NCBI GenBank assembly: GCA_027622495.1
Contig: JAQBYL010000068.1
Span: forward strand, 1-12,642
Origin: Pseudomonadota bacterium
GTDB taxonomy: Bacteria > Pseudomonadota > Gammaproteobacteria > Pseudomonadales > Azotimanducaceae
Reading direction: 5' to 3'
DNA length: 12,642 bases
The position numbers were made by a program, and so were the translations under genes. Shown here in pieces: positions 1-7,015 of this stretch. The stretch's first letter is position 1. Every line of letters begins with the position of its first letter. The notes beneath the pieces were generated by a model that saw only the letters and a list, made by a program, of their open reading frames with translations, was not told the DNA's origin and made no database searches.

Positions 1-1
1 A

Positions 2-49
2 AAGAAAAAAGCTCCTGCCAAGCGTAAGGCCGCAGCTAAGAAGAGCTAA
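2..49 (+). CDS. 3' end of a gene with a Lys/Ala-rich C-terminal tail (partial)
   Basis: Only the last 15 codons and a TAA stop (47-49) lie in the window. They read KKKAPAKRKAAAKKS. A basic Lys/Ala/Pro tail of this kind is known at the C-terminus of histone H1-like proteins and of some DNA topoisomerase I and other DNA- or RNA-binding proteins, so a nucleic-acid-binding tail is a reasonable inference. The body of the protein is outside the window and I cannot identify it. The other two plus frames also stop soon (25-27 and 57-59), so this frame is preferred on composition and on the hairpin that follows nine bases after the stop. Confidence 0.55.
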   Translation, partial: KKKAPAKRKAAAKKS

Positions 50-57
50 CGCTGATT

Positions 58-83
58 AAGAGCGCCTCACATGAGGCGCTCTT
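58..83. terminator. Perfect hairpin between convergent genes, likely bidirectional terminator
   Basis: AAGAGCGCCTC (58-68) and GAGGCGCTCTT (73-83) are exact reverse complements, giving an 11-bp stem with a 4-base loop (ACAT). It sits 9 bases after the stop of the upstream plus-strand gene and overlaps the TAA stop of moeA (82-84 on the minus strand). The A-rich arm on one side and T-rich arm on the other give each direction a short run of T at the end of the stem, but there is no long T-tract. Placement between two convergent ends supports a shared terminator. Confidence 0.75.
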
Positions 84-1338
84 ACGTTACGAGACCATAA
101 AAAGGCAGAACCTCCACGGTTCTGCCGGTCCCGACGTCTCCCCAATTTTTAGGTACGCGAATAAGGCAGTTGGCATCTGCAAAGGTCGCAAGCCTGTTTG
201 AGCCCTGGTCGCCGGTGGCTCGCACCGTTACCTCGCCGGTTTCCGGATCGTTCCCCATAATCCCTCGTTGAAATTCCTCGCGTCCGGGTCTGTGGATGAT
301 CAAATCGGTCAGCCGGGCGTAAAATCGAGGTGTTGCATCCGGTATTGCACCGCTGTGTTTGAGGATTGCGGGGAGGGCAATCATTAACAGGGTGACGATT
401 GTCGAGACGGGGTTACCCGGCAACCCGAGAAACCACGCATTGCGAATCCGACCGAAAGCCAGCGGTTTACCTGGTTTAATATTGATCTTCCACAGCGCCA
501 GCTCTCCGTGCGATCGGACCACATCGGTCACAAAATCTGCATCACCCACAGATACCCCACCACTGGTAATGATCAGATCGAATTTTTCTGCTGCATCAAG
601 CAATGCCTGTTTCACAGCTGCCGCATCATCTTTCAGAATGCCGAGATCGGTAACTCGCACTGGCAGATTGGCGAGTAACTGCGTTACCGCAATCCGGTTT
701 GAATCGTAGATCTGACCTTCGCTCAGCGGGTTTCCGGGCAGTTGCAGCTCATCACCCGTTGAAAACACGGCGACTTTTGGCTGATCGTACACATCCACAT
801 GACTCAGACCGCAGGCAGACAGCCAGCCGATGTGAAATGCACTGATGCGGGTTCCCCGTGCAAGGATCGGTGCACCTTTAATCACATCGTTGCCCGGTGC
901 CCGGACATGTTCGGCTGCCTGCACCATTTCGGTCAGTGTTATCAGACCGCCATCGACACTGGTGTTCTCCTGCGGCACCACTGCATCAGTCAGATCAGGC
1001 AAGGCAGCGCCGGTGAATATACGAACGCATTGTCCCGGTTCCACAGCACCGACGTAGGGATGCCCTGCAAAGCTGGTGCCTACCTGGCGCAGAGGTTGCA
1101 GGTTCTGATGTTCGGCGCGCAATGCGTAACCATCCATGGCAGAACTGGCGAATGGTGGAAGACTGGTTGGTGCCAGCACATCAACGGCTGCAATCCGATT
1201 GCGGGCAGCGATAATTTCGACCGAAGAAGAGGTGGATACTGGCGTAATTGTTGAAAGGATCTTCTCGATCGCTTCGCTAAGATCAAGAGGTTCGATACCA
1301 TCTCTCCTGCGCAACTTAATCTGGAGACTCGCGATCAC
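82..1338 (-). CDS. moeA: Molybdopterin molybdenumtransferase MoeA
   Basis: MoeA inserts molybdate into adenylylated molybdopterin, the last step of molybdenum cofactor synthesis in the cytoplasm. Family hallmarks are clear: LPPFASSAMDGYAL near residues 60-75, RIFTGAALP and VVPQENT, the MoCF-binding core with VAVFSTGDEL, GQIYDSNR, ITSGGVSVGDADF, KPGKPLAFGR and FLGLPGNPVS, then a C-terminal beta domain ending in VEVLPF. The length (418 aa) matches E. coli MoeA (411 aa). The start is uncertain. The GTG at 1338 gives the longest frame but has no Shine-Dalgarno sequence. The best one, AGGAG at 1308-1304, lies 7 bases before an ATC codon at 1296, which would give a protein beginning with the usual MoeA helix (IEPLDLSEAIEKIL). 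The gene stands alone on this strand, back to back with tsaB. Confidence 0.95.
   Translation of the reverse strand: MIASLQIKLRRRDGIEPLDLSEAIEKILSTITPVSTSSSVEIIAARNRIAAVDVLAPTSLPPFASSAMDGYALRAEHQNLQPLRQVGTSFAGHPYVGAVEPGQCVRIFTGAALPDLTDAVVPQENTSVDGGLITLTEMVQAAEHVRAPGNDVIKGAPILARGTRISAFHIGWLSACGLSHVDVYDQPKVAVFSTGDELQLPGNPLSEGQIYDSNRIAVTQLLANLPVRVTDLGILKDDAAAVKQALLDAAEKFDLIITSGGVSVGDADFVTDVVRSHGELALWKINIKPGKPLAFGRIRNAWFLGLPGNPVSTIVTLLMIALPAILKHSGAIPDATPRFYARLTDLIIHRPGREEFQRGIMGNDPETGEVTVRATGDQGSNRLATFADANCLIRVPKNWGDVGTGRTVEVLPFYGLVT
1304..1308 (-). promoter_or_regulatory. Shine-Dalgarno AGGAG pointing to an ATC codon in moeA
   Basis: The minus strand reads AGGAG, then the 7-base spacer AGATGGT, then ATC (1296-1294) in the moeA frame. 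The ATG inside the spacer (1301-1299) is in another frame and only 2 bases from AGGAG, so it is a poor start for moeA. This is the only strong ribosome-binding sequence near the moeA N-terminus. Confidence 0.4.
1323..1326 (+). promoter_or_regulatory. Shine-Dalgarno GGAG pointing to the ATC start of tsaB
   Basis: GGAG is followed by the 7-base spacer ACTCGCG and then ATC (1334-1336) in the tsaB frame. Between the GTG at 1232 and the first conserved TsaB residues there is no in-frame ATG, GTG or TTG, so this site decides the start called here. Confidence 0.45.
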
Positions 1339-2023
1339 TGCGAATCAAACCAATATCCTCGCCATCGACACCGCACGCGGTTTTTGTTCTATAGCGCTTC
1401 AGCTTGAAGACGTCTTTTTTGAGGATACACGCAATGTCGTGCGTATGCATAACGAGTGCGTGCTGCCGATGATTGACGATCTGATGAGACATGCAGGCGT
1501 TGAACCAGCGGATCTGCATGCGATCGCGTTTGGTTGCGGGCCAGGATCTTTTACAGGTATCCGTATCGCGGCCTCAGTGACGCAAGGCATAGCGCTTGCC
1601 AGCGGTGCCAGTGTCGTACCAGTATCCTCATCAAAAGCCCTGGCGCACAGCTGGTTGACTGCCAACAGTCTTTCAGAAGGTCGTGTGTTAACTGTCACAC
1701 GCTCTAAAAAGGATGCATGGTACGTGGCTGGATATGCGCTGATCGACGGCCGTCTACACAGGCAGATCGATGATCACCTGACGACGGACGCATTCGATTG
1801 GGCGAGTCTCGAAGACGTTGAGTGGTCAATTGTTGGAGACCGACCCGACTGGCTTGGCGCGAGCCCACGTGAATACAACTTTGAGGAAGGCTTTGAACTG
1901 AAGATAGGATCGATCCTTACCCTTGCAAAGCAGGACCTCGTGGAGGAGGGCAGTGTCGATGCCGAGATGGCCTTGCCTGTGTATCTGTCTGCTGACTCAC
2001 CCTGGCGTCCGGTTAGGCCTTGA
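1334..2023 (+). CDS. tsaB: tRNA threonylcarbamoyladenosine biosynthesis protein TsaB
   Basis: TsaB is the non-catalytic partner of TsaD and TsaE in forming t6A37 of ANN-decoding tRNAs. It has an ASKHA fold that scaffolds TsaD. Visible motifs are the N-terminal ILAIDTARGFCSIAL strand pair, NECVLPMIDDLM, and the hallmark FGCGPGSFTGIRIA with TQGIALA. From the ATC at 1334 the protein is 229 aa, against 231 aa in E. coli. The frame stays open back to an ATG at 1136 and a GTG at 1232, but those would add about 66 and 34 residues with no family similarity and would run deep into moeA on the other strand. A CTG at 1307 is another possible start. The stop overlaps the rsmJ start (TTGA at 2020-2023), so the two genes are probably translationally coupled. 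Confidence 0.93.
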   Translation: MTANQTNILAIDTARGFCSIALQLEDVFFEDTRNVVRMHNECVLPMIDDLMRHAGVEPADLHAIAFGCGPGSFTGIRIAASVTQGIALASGASVVPVSSSKALAHSWLTANSLSEGRVLTVTRSKKDAWYVAGYALIDGRLHRQIDDHLTTDAFDWASLEDVEWSIVGDRPDWLGASPREYNFEEGFELKIGSILTLAKQDLVEEGSVDAEMALPVYLSADSPWRPVRP

Positions 2024-2712
2024 TCGGTGTGAGGCTCTACCACGACACACTTGCCGACGTTGATCGTTACCGTGATCTGTTTGAGCTGATTGTGGTTCCC
2101 GAATTCCCGGTAACGACGGATGAATTCTTCCTCTGGTCTGATTACAGCGGGCTGAGTCTGCATCGCATGGGTGATCGAGCGGGTATTAAAACGCCCCTGG
2201 AAGCTCTTCGCCGACGCGCCAGTGTGGTGTCACCGCTGGCAAAAGCGGTGAATGCGACAACGCATCCGAAGGTGCTGGACGTGATGGCCGGGCTCGGGCG
2301 CGACGGCTTCAGTCTGGCGATGGTCGGATGTGATCTGTGCATGGTGGAAAAAGCCCTTCCAGTGTGGGCCCTTGCAGACGACTGCCTGCACCGTCACCAG
2401 ATCCCGAATGTTGTTCTTCATTGTAAAGACGGCTGGGATGTTCTGTGCTCAGAGAACATCGATGCTGAAGTTGTGTACCTGGATGCAATGTATCCGGAAG
2501 GGAAGAAGGCGTTGCCTGGAAAAGAGATGCAGTACCTGCGTGATCTTGCCGGGGACGATAATCGAACGATTGAGGACTGGTTGGAGGGCGCGCGCCAGGT
2601 TGCGTTAGACCGGGTGGTTCTTAAACGCCGACCGCGTGAAGCGGTTATTGGGAAGCCCGCCTGGCAGGTCCGCACCAAAAAAGTCCGTTTTGACGTATAT
2701 CGGCCACACTGA
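2020..2712 (+). CDS. rsmJ: 16S rRNA (guanine1516-N2)-methyltransferase RsmJ
   Basis: RsmJ uses SAM to methylate N2 of G1516 in 16S rRNA. The protein is 230 aa, slightly shorter than E. coli RsmJ (250 aa). The SAM-binding motif I is VLDVMAGLGRDGF (residues 85-97). The catalytic-region motif reads VVYLDAMYPEGKKA, with D155-A-M-Y-P, followed by KEMQ. The C-terminus has VVLKRRP and KVRFDVY, as in the family. The usual residue after the motif IV Asp is Pro (DPMFP or DPMYP); here it is Ala, see findings. The TTG start at 2020 is chosen because it forms a TTGA overlap with the tsaB stop. A GTG at 2029 is the alternative. Its stop is 13 bases from the stop of the convergent plsB. Confidence 0.92.
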   Translation: MIGVRLYHDTLADVDRYRDLFELIVVPEFPVTTDEFFLWSDYSGLSLHRMGDRAGIKTPLEALRRRASVVSPLAKAVNATTHPKVLDVMAGLGRDGFSLAMVGCDLCMVEKALPVWALADDCLHRHQIPNVVLHCKDGWDVLCSENIDAEVVYLDAMYPEGKKALPGKEMQYLRDLAGDDNRTIEDWLEGARQVALDRVVLKRRPREAVIGKPAWQVRTKKVRFDVYRPH

Positions 2713-2748
2713 GGAAGCGAAACCTTCAGTCACGCAGAATAGTGTGGC
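2703..2748. terminator. Inverted repeat across the rsmJ/plsB convergent junction
   Basis: GCCACACT (2703-2710) and AGTGTGGC (2741-2748) are exact complements and enclose a shorter imperfect stem, GAGG with CCTTC. The structure spans both stop codons (2710-2712 plus, 2728-2726 minus). It has no T-tract, so a terminator role is inferred from position only. Confidence 0.35.
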
Positions 2749-5086
2749 GGAACTCGGGGTTGATAATGCGTTCTGATGCACGCAGCACGTCATCGATGAT
2801 CGGTGTGCTTTGAAGCGTTTTGTCTTCGCGGACCAGTACAACCTGCCGATTGATCAGTTGATCGACAAATGTATTGAACAGACGTTGATCAAAGAACTCT
2901 GGCGAGTTGAGACCGAAGATACGTGACATGCGACGCGCAACCTGCTGACTGCGTTCCTGCAGGTGTCTGCGATTGAGTTGGCTCCCTGGTGCCGCGAGCA
3001 GGCTGATCACGATGTACTGTCGCTCGAGTGATGGCATAACCAGATTGGCGAGCATGTGCAGATTGAAGTGTGCGTAACCGGTGACTGGTGGGGGTGCAAG
3101 TACTTCGTCAACATGTTCGATGACCAGGCCGGCGTCGATCATGTGGGTAAGCCAGCGATGCGTATCCTCCGGTGCAAAGCTCGTGTGCAGCTCTGCTGCA
3201 AGAAACGGATAGACCACCTCTACCATGCGAAGCAGTGATGCTTTTGGTAGAGATTTCCGTCTGGGAAGGATCAGGCACGCAATCAATGAAGGCATGGCCA
3301 GAACGTGTGCCGTGTTGTTGCGATACCAGGTCATCATCACGGCCGAGAACGGATCGTGGCTGAGCACAGGGCCTGCCTCGGCCTTTTCGGTCTGCAGCAT
3401 ACCCAGATCGATGACATAGGAAATAATTTCATCCGCGTTCAGACCAGTCACGGTAAAAGAGTGTTCTGATGCGTCGCGTTTCAGCAGATCCAGATAACAC
3501 TCCAGCTGTTCTTTGAGGCGGCCATACTCAACCGCAAGTTTGGGGGTTGCCAGTGTCACCATGGCCACAAGGTTGACCGGATTGATTGAAGCCCGCTCGT
3601 TGATGTGGTTTAGGATCAGCTCGCCGAGTTGTTCAGCACGGGTGTCCTCATCTGTGTGGTGTAGCCAGGGGTCGGCCAGGATGGGCTTGGCAAAGTTAAC
3701 TTCAACACAGCCGTAGTTCTGGCGGATCAGACCGAGCGATCGGAAAACTTCAAACACTGACTCACGTTTTTTTTCACCGCCGCGCAGTTCGTCGAGGTAG
3801 CTGGTGGCTTCGATGAGTTTTTCGTAGCCGAAGTACACCGGCACGAACGCAAGCGGTCGCGGCAGACCGCGTTCGGCGTGTTCGAGGGTCGATTTCAGCA
3901 GACCCGTGCGTGGTGGCAGCAGGCGTCCGGTTCTGCTTCGACCACCTTCCGGAAAAAATTCGACGCTGTGTCCGCGCCGCAACACCTGATACAGATACTC
4001 TGAAAATACCGCCGCGTAGAGCGGGTCGTCGCGAAAACTGCGGCGCATGAAAAATGCACCACCACGACGCAGCACAGGCCCTAAAACAGGAAGATTCAGA
4101 TTATCACCGGCGGCAATATGCGGCAGCATCAGACCCTCCCGGTACAGGCAGAAAGACAGCAGCAGATAGTCCACATGGCTGCGGTGGGACGGCACATAAA
4201 CGATGGTATGAGTTTCTGCCAGGCGGGCGATTTCCTGAATACCGTTGACGGTTACGCCTGAATAGATCCGTCGCCAGAACCAGTCGAGGAAGCTGGCCAG
4301 TGCCCGGATTGTGGGGTACGACATATCCGATGCGATGGTTAGAGCGGACTTTCTGGCCCGCTGCGTGAGCTTCTTCACATCGGTTGCGTTGCTTTGTTGT
4401 TCTATGACGTCCTGAACAGCGCGACTGTGCACGATCTGATGCACCAGGGTTCTGCGGTGAGAAAAGTCCGGTCCCATGGTGGCGACACGTTGATTCCGGA
4501 AATACACACGTAACAGGCGCGCAACCCGCCGCACGGCACGCGCAGGTTCACCAGCAGCGACATCAGAAAGCTGCATTGGCAAACCAAAGTGCACCACGAT
4601 GTCGTGACGCGACACGATCATGTTGAAAAGGCGGCGCAGACGCGAGGTGACCGCCCAGTTTTCGCTGACCAGCAGACGCAGAAAAGAACGGTCACGCGTG
4701 GGCGCGCGACCCCAGAACAACTGCACACTCTGCAGTTGCGCATTTCCGAACTGAGTTTCGTCGTAGCTGGTGATCCGCACCATGCGGTTAGAAAGCGAGG
4801 TCATTGATGTCGGGGCGAACAGGCCCTGAGATGCCCGGGTGAGGAAGAAAAAGCGTCTTGCCTCGCGTACGTCGCCCAGATCGATGGGGCTCAAAGGGCT
4901 CGGCAGACCGTTCCTCGCGCAGATGATATCCAGCACCAGCAGATCGCTCAGCGAACGGCTCGGTAGAGCATAGATGCAGTTTTGATGAACGTCGGTGAGC
5001 GGCAGACCGGTGGTGACAGGGCGGACGATCATGCGAACGAGCGCACGTAAGGTGCGATAGCTGAGGCGTTTGAGTGGTCTCAGCAC
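2726..5086 (-). CDS. plsB: Glycerol-3-phosphate 1-O-acyltransferase PlsB
   Basis: PlsB transfers an acyl group from acyl-ACP or acyl-CoA to position 1 of sn-glycerol 3-phosphate at the inner membrane, the first step of phospholipid synthesis. The protein is 786 aa (E. coli 807 aa). The acyltransferase block I HRSHVD places His301 and Asp306, close to H306/D311 of E. coli. Block II GAFFMRRSF, block III EFFPEGGRSRTG and block IV PLAFVPVYFGYEKL follow in order. The long N-terminal and C-terminal PlsB-specific regions are both present, which separates it from short PlsC-type enzymes. The start is a GTG with a strong site, AAGGAG, 6 bases upstream (5098-5093). It begins 21 bases after the gspD stop, so it is the last gene of the minus-strand block, though this strong site suggests it is translated independently of gspD. 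Confidence 0.97.
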   Translation of the reverse strand: MLRPLKRLSYRTLRALVRMIVRPVTTGLPLTDVHQNCIYALPSRSLSDLLVLDIICARNGLPSPLSPIDLGDVREARRFFFLTRASQGLFAPTSMTSLSNRMVRITSYDETQFGNAQLQSVQLFWGRAPTRDRSFLRLLVSENWAVTSRLRRLFNMIVSRHDIVVHFGLPMQLSDVAAGEPARAVRRVARLLRVYFRNQRVATMGPDFSHRRTLVHQIVHSRAVQDVIEQQSNATDVKKLTQRARKSALTIASDMSYPTIRALASFLDWFWRRIYSGVTVNGIQEIARLAETHTIVYVPSHRSHVDYLLLSFCLYREGLMLPHIAAGDNLNLPVLGPVLRRGGAFFMRRSFRDDPLYAAVFSEYLYQVLRRGHSVEFFPEGGRSRTGRLLPPRTGLLKSTLEHAERGLPRPLAFVPVYFGYEKLIEATSYLDELRGGEKKRESVFEVFRSLGLIRQNYGCVEVNFAKPILADPWLHHTDEDTRAEQLGELILNHINERASINPVNLVAMVTLATPKLAVEYGRLKEQLECYLDLLKRDASEHSFTVTGLNADEIISYVIDLGMLQTEKAEAGPVLSHDPFSAVMMTWYRNNTAHVLAMPSLIACLILPRRKSLPKASLLRMVEVVYPFLAAELHTSFAPEDTHRWLTHMIDAGLVIEHVDEVLAPPPVTGYAHFNLHMLANLVMPSLERQYIVISLLAAPGSQLNRRHLQERSQQVARRMSRIFGLNSPEFFDQRLFNTFVDQLINRQVVLVREDKTLQSTPIIDDVLRASERIINPEFRHTILRD

Positions 5087-5092
5087 ACCTTT

Positions 5093-5098
5093 CTCCTT
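5093..5098 (-). promoter_or_regulatory. Strong ribosome-binding site of plsB
   Basis: AAGGAG lies 6 bases before the GTG start at 5086, inside the 21-base gap after gspD. It is the clearest Shine-Dalgarno sequence among the minus-strand genes here and fixes the plsB start. Confidence 0.7.
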
Positions 5099-5107
5099 AG
5101 CGGGATG

Positions 5108-7015
5108 TCAGCGTCTGCCGCGAAAAATATCGTCCAGATCTTCGTTGACCGCTTCTGAAGAAATCTCAACTTCCCAGATGTCGCGGTATTTGTCGATCGT
5201 TACAGCGTCTGCGTCGGTCTTCGATTTGATCACCGTTGGCCGCAGAAACACCAGCAGGTTTTTCTTGGTGCGCTCCTTGACCGTCGACCGGAACAACACG
5301 CCCAGAAAGGGTATGTCGCCGAGCAGAGGGACCTTGCGGATGCTCTCTGTGATGTCGTCCTGGATCAGGCCACCCAGCACCACAATCTGCCGGTCGTCGG
5401 CCAGCACAGTGGTCTGGATCTCGCGTTTAGAAGTCACCACGTCAGCAAAACCGTTGTCGCCGATTGGCGAGGGAACTACGTTGGTAATCTCCTGAGAGAC
5501 TTCCAGCCGTACTGCTGAGCCATCGTGGACGTGTGGTGTGACGGTGAGTTGCAGACCCACGTCTTCGCGCTGGACAGTGGTAAACGGATTGCTCGAGCCG
5601 TCGCCGGTTGTGGCGAACGAACCGGTTCTGAAGGGAACCTCATTACCCACAACAATTTTTGCCTCCATGTTGTCGAGCGTAACAATGCTCGGCGTGGAAA
5701 GCAGATTGGCATTGGAGTTTGTGGCAAGCGCTGTGACGACGGCCGCGAACGAGATGCCGTTCGGGTCCAGCTTCACCGCAGCGAGCGTCGGGGTGCTGGC
5801 GTTGGCAAGACCGGTCAATACCCCAGCGTCTGAAATACCACCACCATCGGTAGGGGCGGGTGTCACCAGGTCACCCAAAAGGCTTCCGATCACGCCGTTC
5901 AGGCTGGTCGTGAAGAGCGGAACGCTTCCGCCCTCGCGGTCGACACCGGCGAACTCAACCCCGATGGCAATGCTGTCGGTGAGATCGACCTCGACGATTG
6001 CGGCCTCGATCAGCACCTGTGCACGACGTACGTCGAGTTCTTCCACCAGGTTCAGTACTTCGTTCATCGCACTCGGATCAGCCCGGATCACAATCGCATT
6101 CAAAGAGTCATCGGCCGCAATGGCCAGCTCATTTTTTGAATCAGAAGTTGAGCGATTCGCCAGCAGATTGGTTAGCAGTTCGGCCACGGCGGCTGCGTCA
6201 GCATGCTTCAGCCGAACCACGTGTATGGCACCACCAGAGGTGGCTGGTTGATCGAGCAATTCGACGAGTTTGAGGATCTCACTGATGGATCGGGGGTTGC
6301 CACGCACGACCATGGAATTGTTTCTTTCGTTGCCGAAGATCTGGACTTTCTGTGGGCCATTAGCACCTTGACCAATCCTTGACGGTGCGACCCGCTCAAG
6401 CAGTGTGACGACCTCGCCAACCCAGGCTTCTTTCAGTTGTACCACCACGATTTCGGCACTGTCTGAGATATCAATCTGGCGGATAAGCTCCATCAGCCGC
6501 CGCAGGTTGCCTGCATGATCGCTCACCACCACAACGTTCGGCTCCGTGAGCGCGGCGATGTTGCCGTGCTGCGGGATCAGCGGTCGCAGGATCTTCATCA
6601 GTTCCTGTGAATCGACGTTCTGTGCCGGAATAACCCGTGTGATGATCTGTTCATCGGGTATGTCATTCAGGTCGCCGCTCATGCCCGGTGATTGTTTGGC
6701 CGTGTTGGTCTGTTCGATCCGGATGTTGTCGCCAGATGCTGTGACGGTGAAGTTGTAGACCCGCAGTACCGTTAGAAACAGTTCGTAAACCGCATCAGCA
6801 TCCATGTTGGTGTCAGAGATGATCGTGACGCTGCCTTTGAGGCGCGGGTCCAGAACAAAGGTTCTCCCGGTGATCTCCGCAACCTGAGTGATGAACTCAT
6901 GGATGTCGGCGTTCTTGATATTGATCTTCCAGGTCTGTTCCTGAGCCCGGACCACAGGTGTGCTGATCAGCATGCTGATCAGCACAGCGCTCGAGATGGT
7001 GTTGCGTATGTTCAC
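5108..7015 (-). CDS. gspD: Type II secretion system secretin GspD
   Basis: GspD forms the multimeric outer-membrane channel of the type II secretion system. The protein is 635 aa, normal for the family. Residues 1-24 are a Sec signal peptide ending VVRA before QEQ, with no lipobox Cys. Then come N0 (about 27-100, starting WKINIKNADIHEFI), N1 (about 120-187, ITRVIPAQNVDS), N2 (about 190-257, with NERNNSMVVRG), N3 (about 265-335, with DDSLNAIVIRA) and the secretin beta-barrel domain (about 340-600) with NLLSTPSIVTLDN, VGNEVPF and the hallmark VPLLGDIPFLGVLF. A short C-terminal tail follows. The GTG start overlaps the gspC stop as GTGA (7015-7012), so translation is probably coupled. A 28-bp palindrome covers codons 10-19. 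GspC and GspN lie directly upstream; the other gsp genes are absent from the window. Confidence 0.97.
   Translation of the reverse strand: MNIRNTISSAVLISMLISTPVVRAQEQTWKINIKNADIHEFITQVAEITGRTFVLDPRLKGSVTIISDTNMDADAVYELFLTVLRVYNFTVTASGDNIRIEQTNTAKQSPGMSGDLNDIPDEQIITRVIPAQNVDSQELMKILRPLIPQHGNIAALTEPNVVVVSDHAGNLRRLMELIRQIDISDSAEIVVVQLKEAWVGEVVTLLERVAPSRIGQGANGPQKVQIFGNERNNSMVVRGNPRSISEILKLVELLDQPATSGGAIHVVRLKHADAAAVAELLTNLLANRSTSDSKNELAIAADDSLNAIVIRADPSAMNEVLNLVEELDVRRAQVLIEAAIVEVDLTDSIAIGVEFAGVDREGGSVPLFTTSLNGVIGSLLGDLVTPAPTDGGGISDAGVLTGLANASTPTLAAVKLDPNGISFAAVVTALATNSNANLLSTPSIVTLDNMEAKIVVGNEVPFRTGSFATTGDGSSNPFTTVQREDVGLQLTVTPHVHDGSAVRLEVSQEITNVVPSPIGDNGFADVVTSKREIQTTVLADDRQIVVLGGLIQDDITESIRKVPLLGDIPFLGVLFRSTVKERTKKNLLVFLRPTVIKSKTDADAVTIDKYRDIWEVEISSEAVNEDLDDIFRGRR
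6959..6986. repeat. 28-bp perfect palindrome made of two tandem TGCTGATCAGCA units
   Basis: The 12-bp unit TGCTGATCAGCA, itself a palindrome, occurs twice in tandem (6961-6972 and 6973-6984). It is flanked by TG on one side and CA on the other, so the whole 28 bases are self-complementary. It lies inside the gspD signal-peptide codons (V11-LIS-M-LIS-T19), about 30-57 bases into the gene. In mRNA it could fold into a stem of about 12 bp with a 4-base loop just after the start codon. Confidence 0.85.

Noticed and set aside
1080..1301. An ATG at 1301 (minus) with AGGAG just upstream, opening a 73-codon frame inside moeA
   Set aside because: The spacer is only 2 bases, the translation is not protein-like, and it runs out of frame through conserved MoeA codons.
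1136..1333. An N-terminal extension of TsaB from the ATG at 1136 or the GTG at 1232
   Set aside because: The extra residues are Arg/Ser/Ile-rich, lie opposite conserved MoeA codons and precede the normal family N-terminus.
5538..6251. A 237-codon open frame on the plus strand inside gspD
   Set aside because: It is antisense to clear secretin domains and its Ser/Ala/Arg-rich translation matches no family I know. It is a shadow of the GC-rich coding strand.
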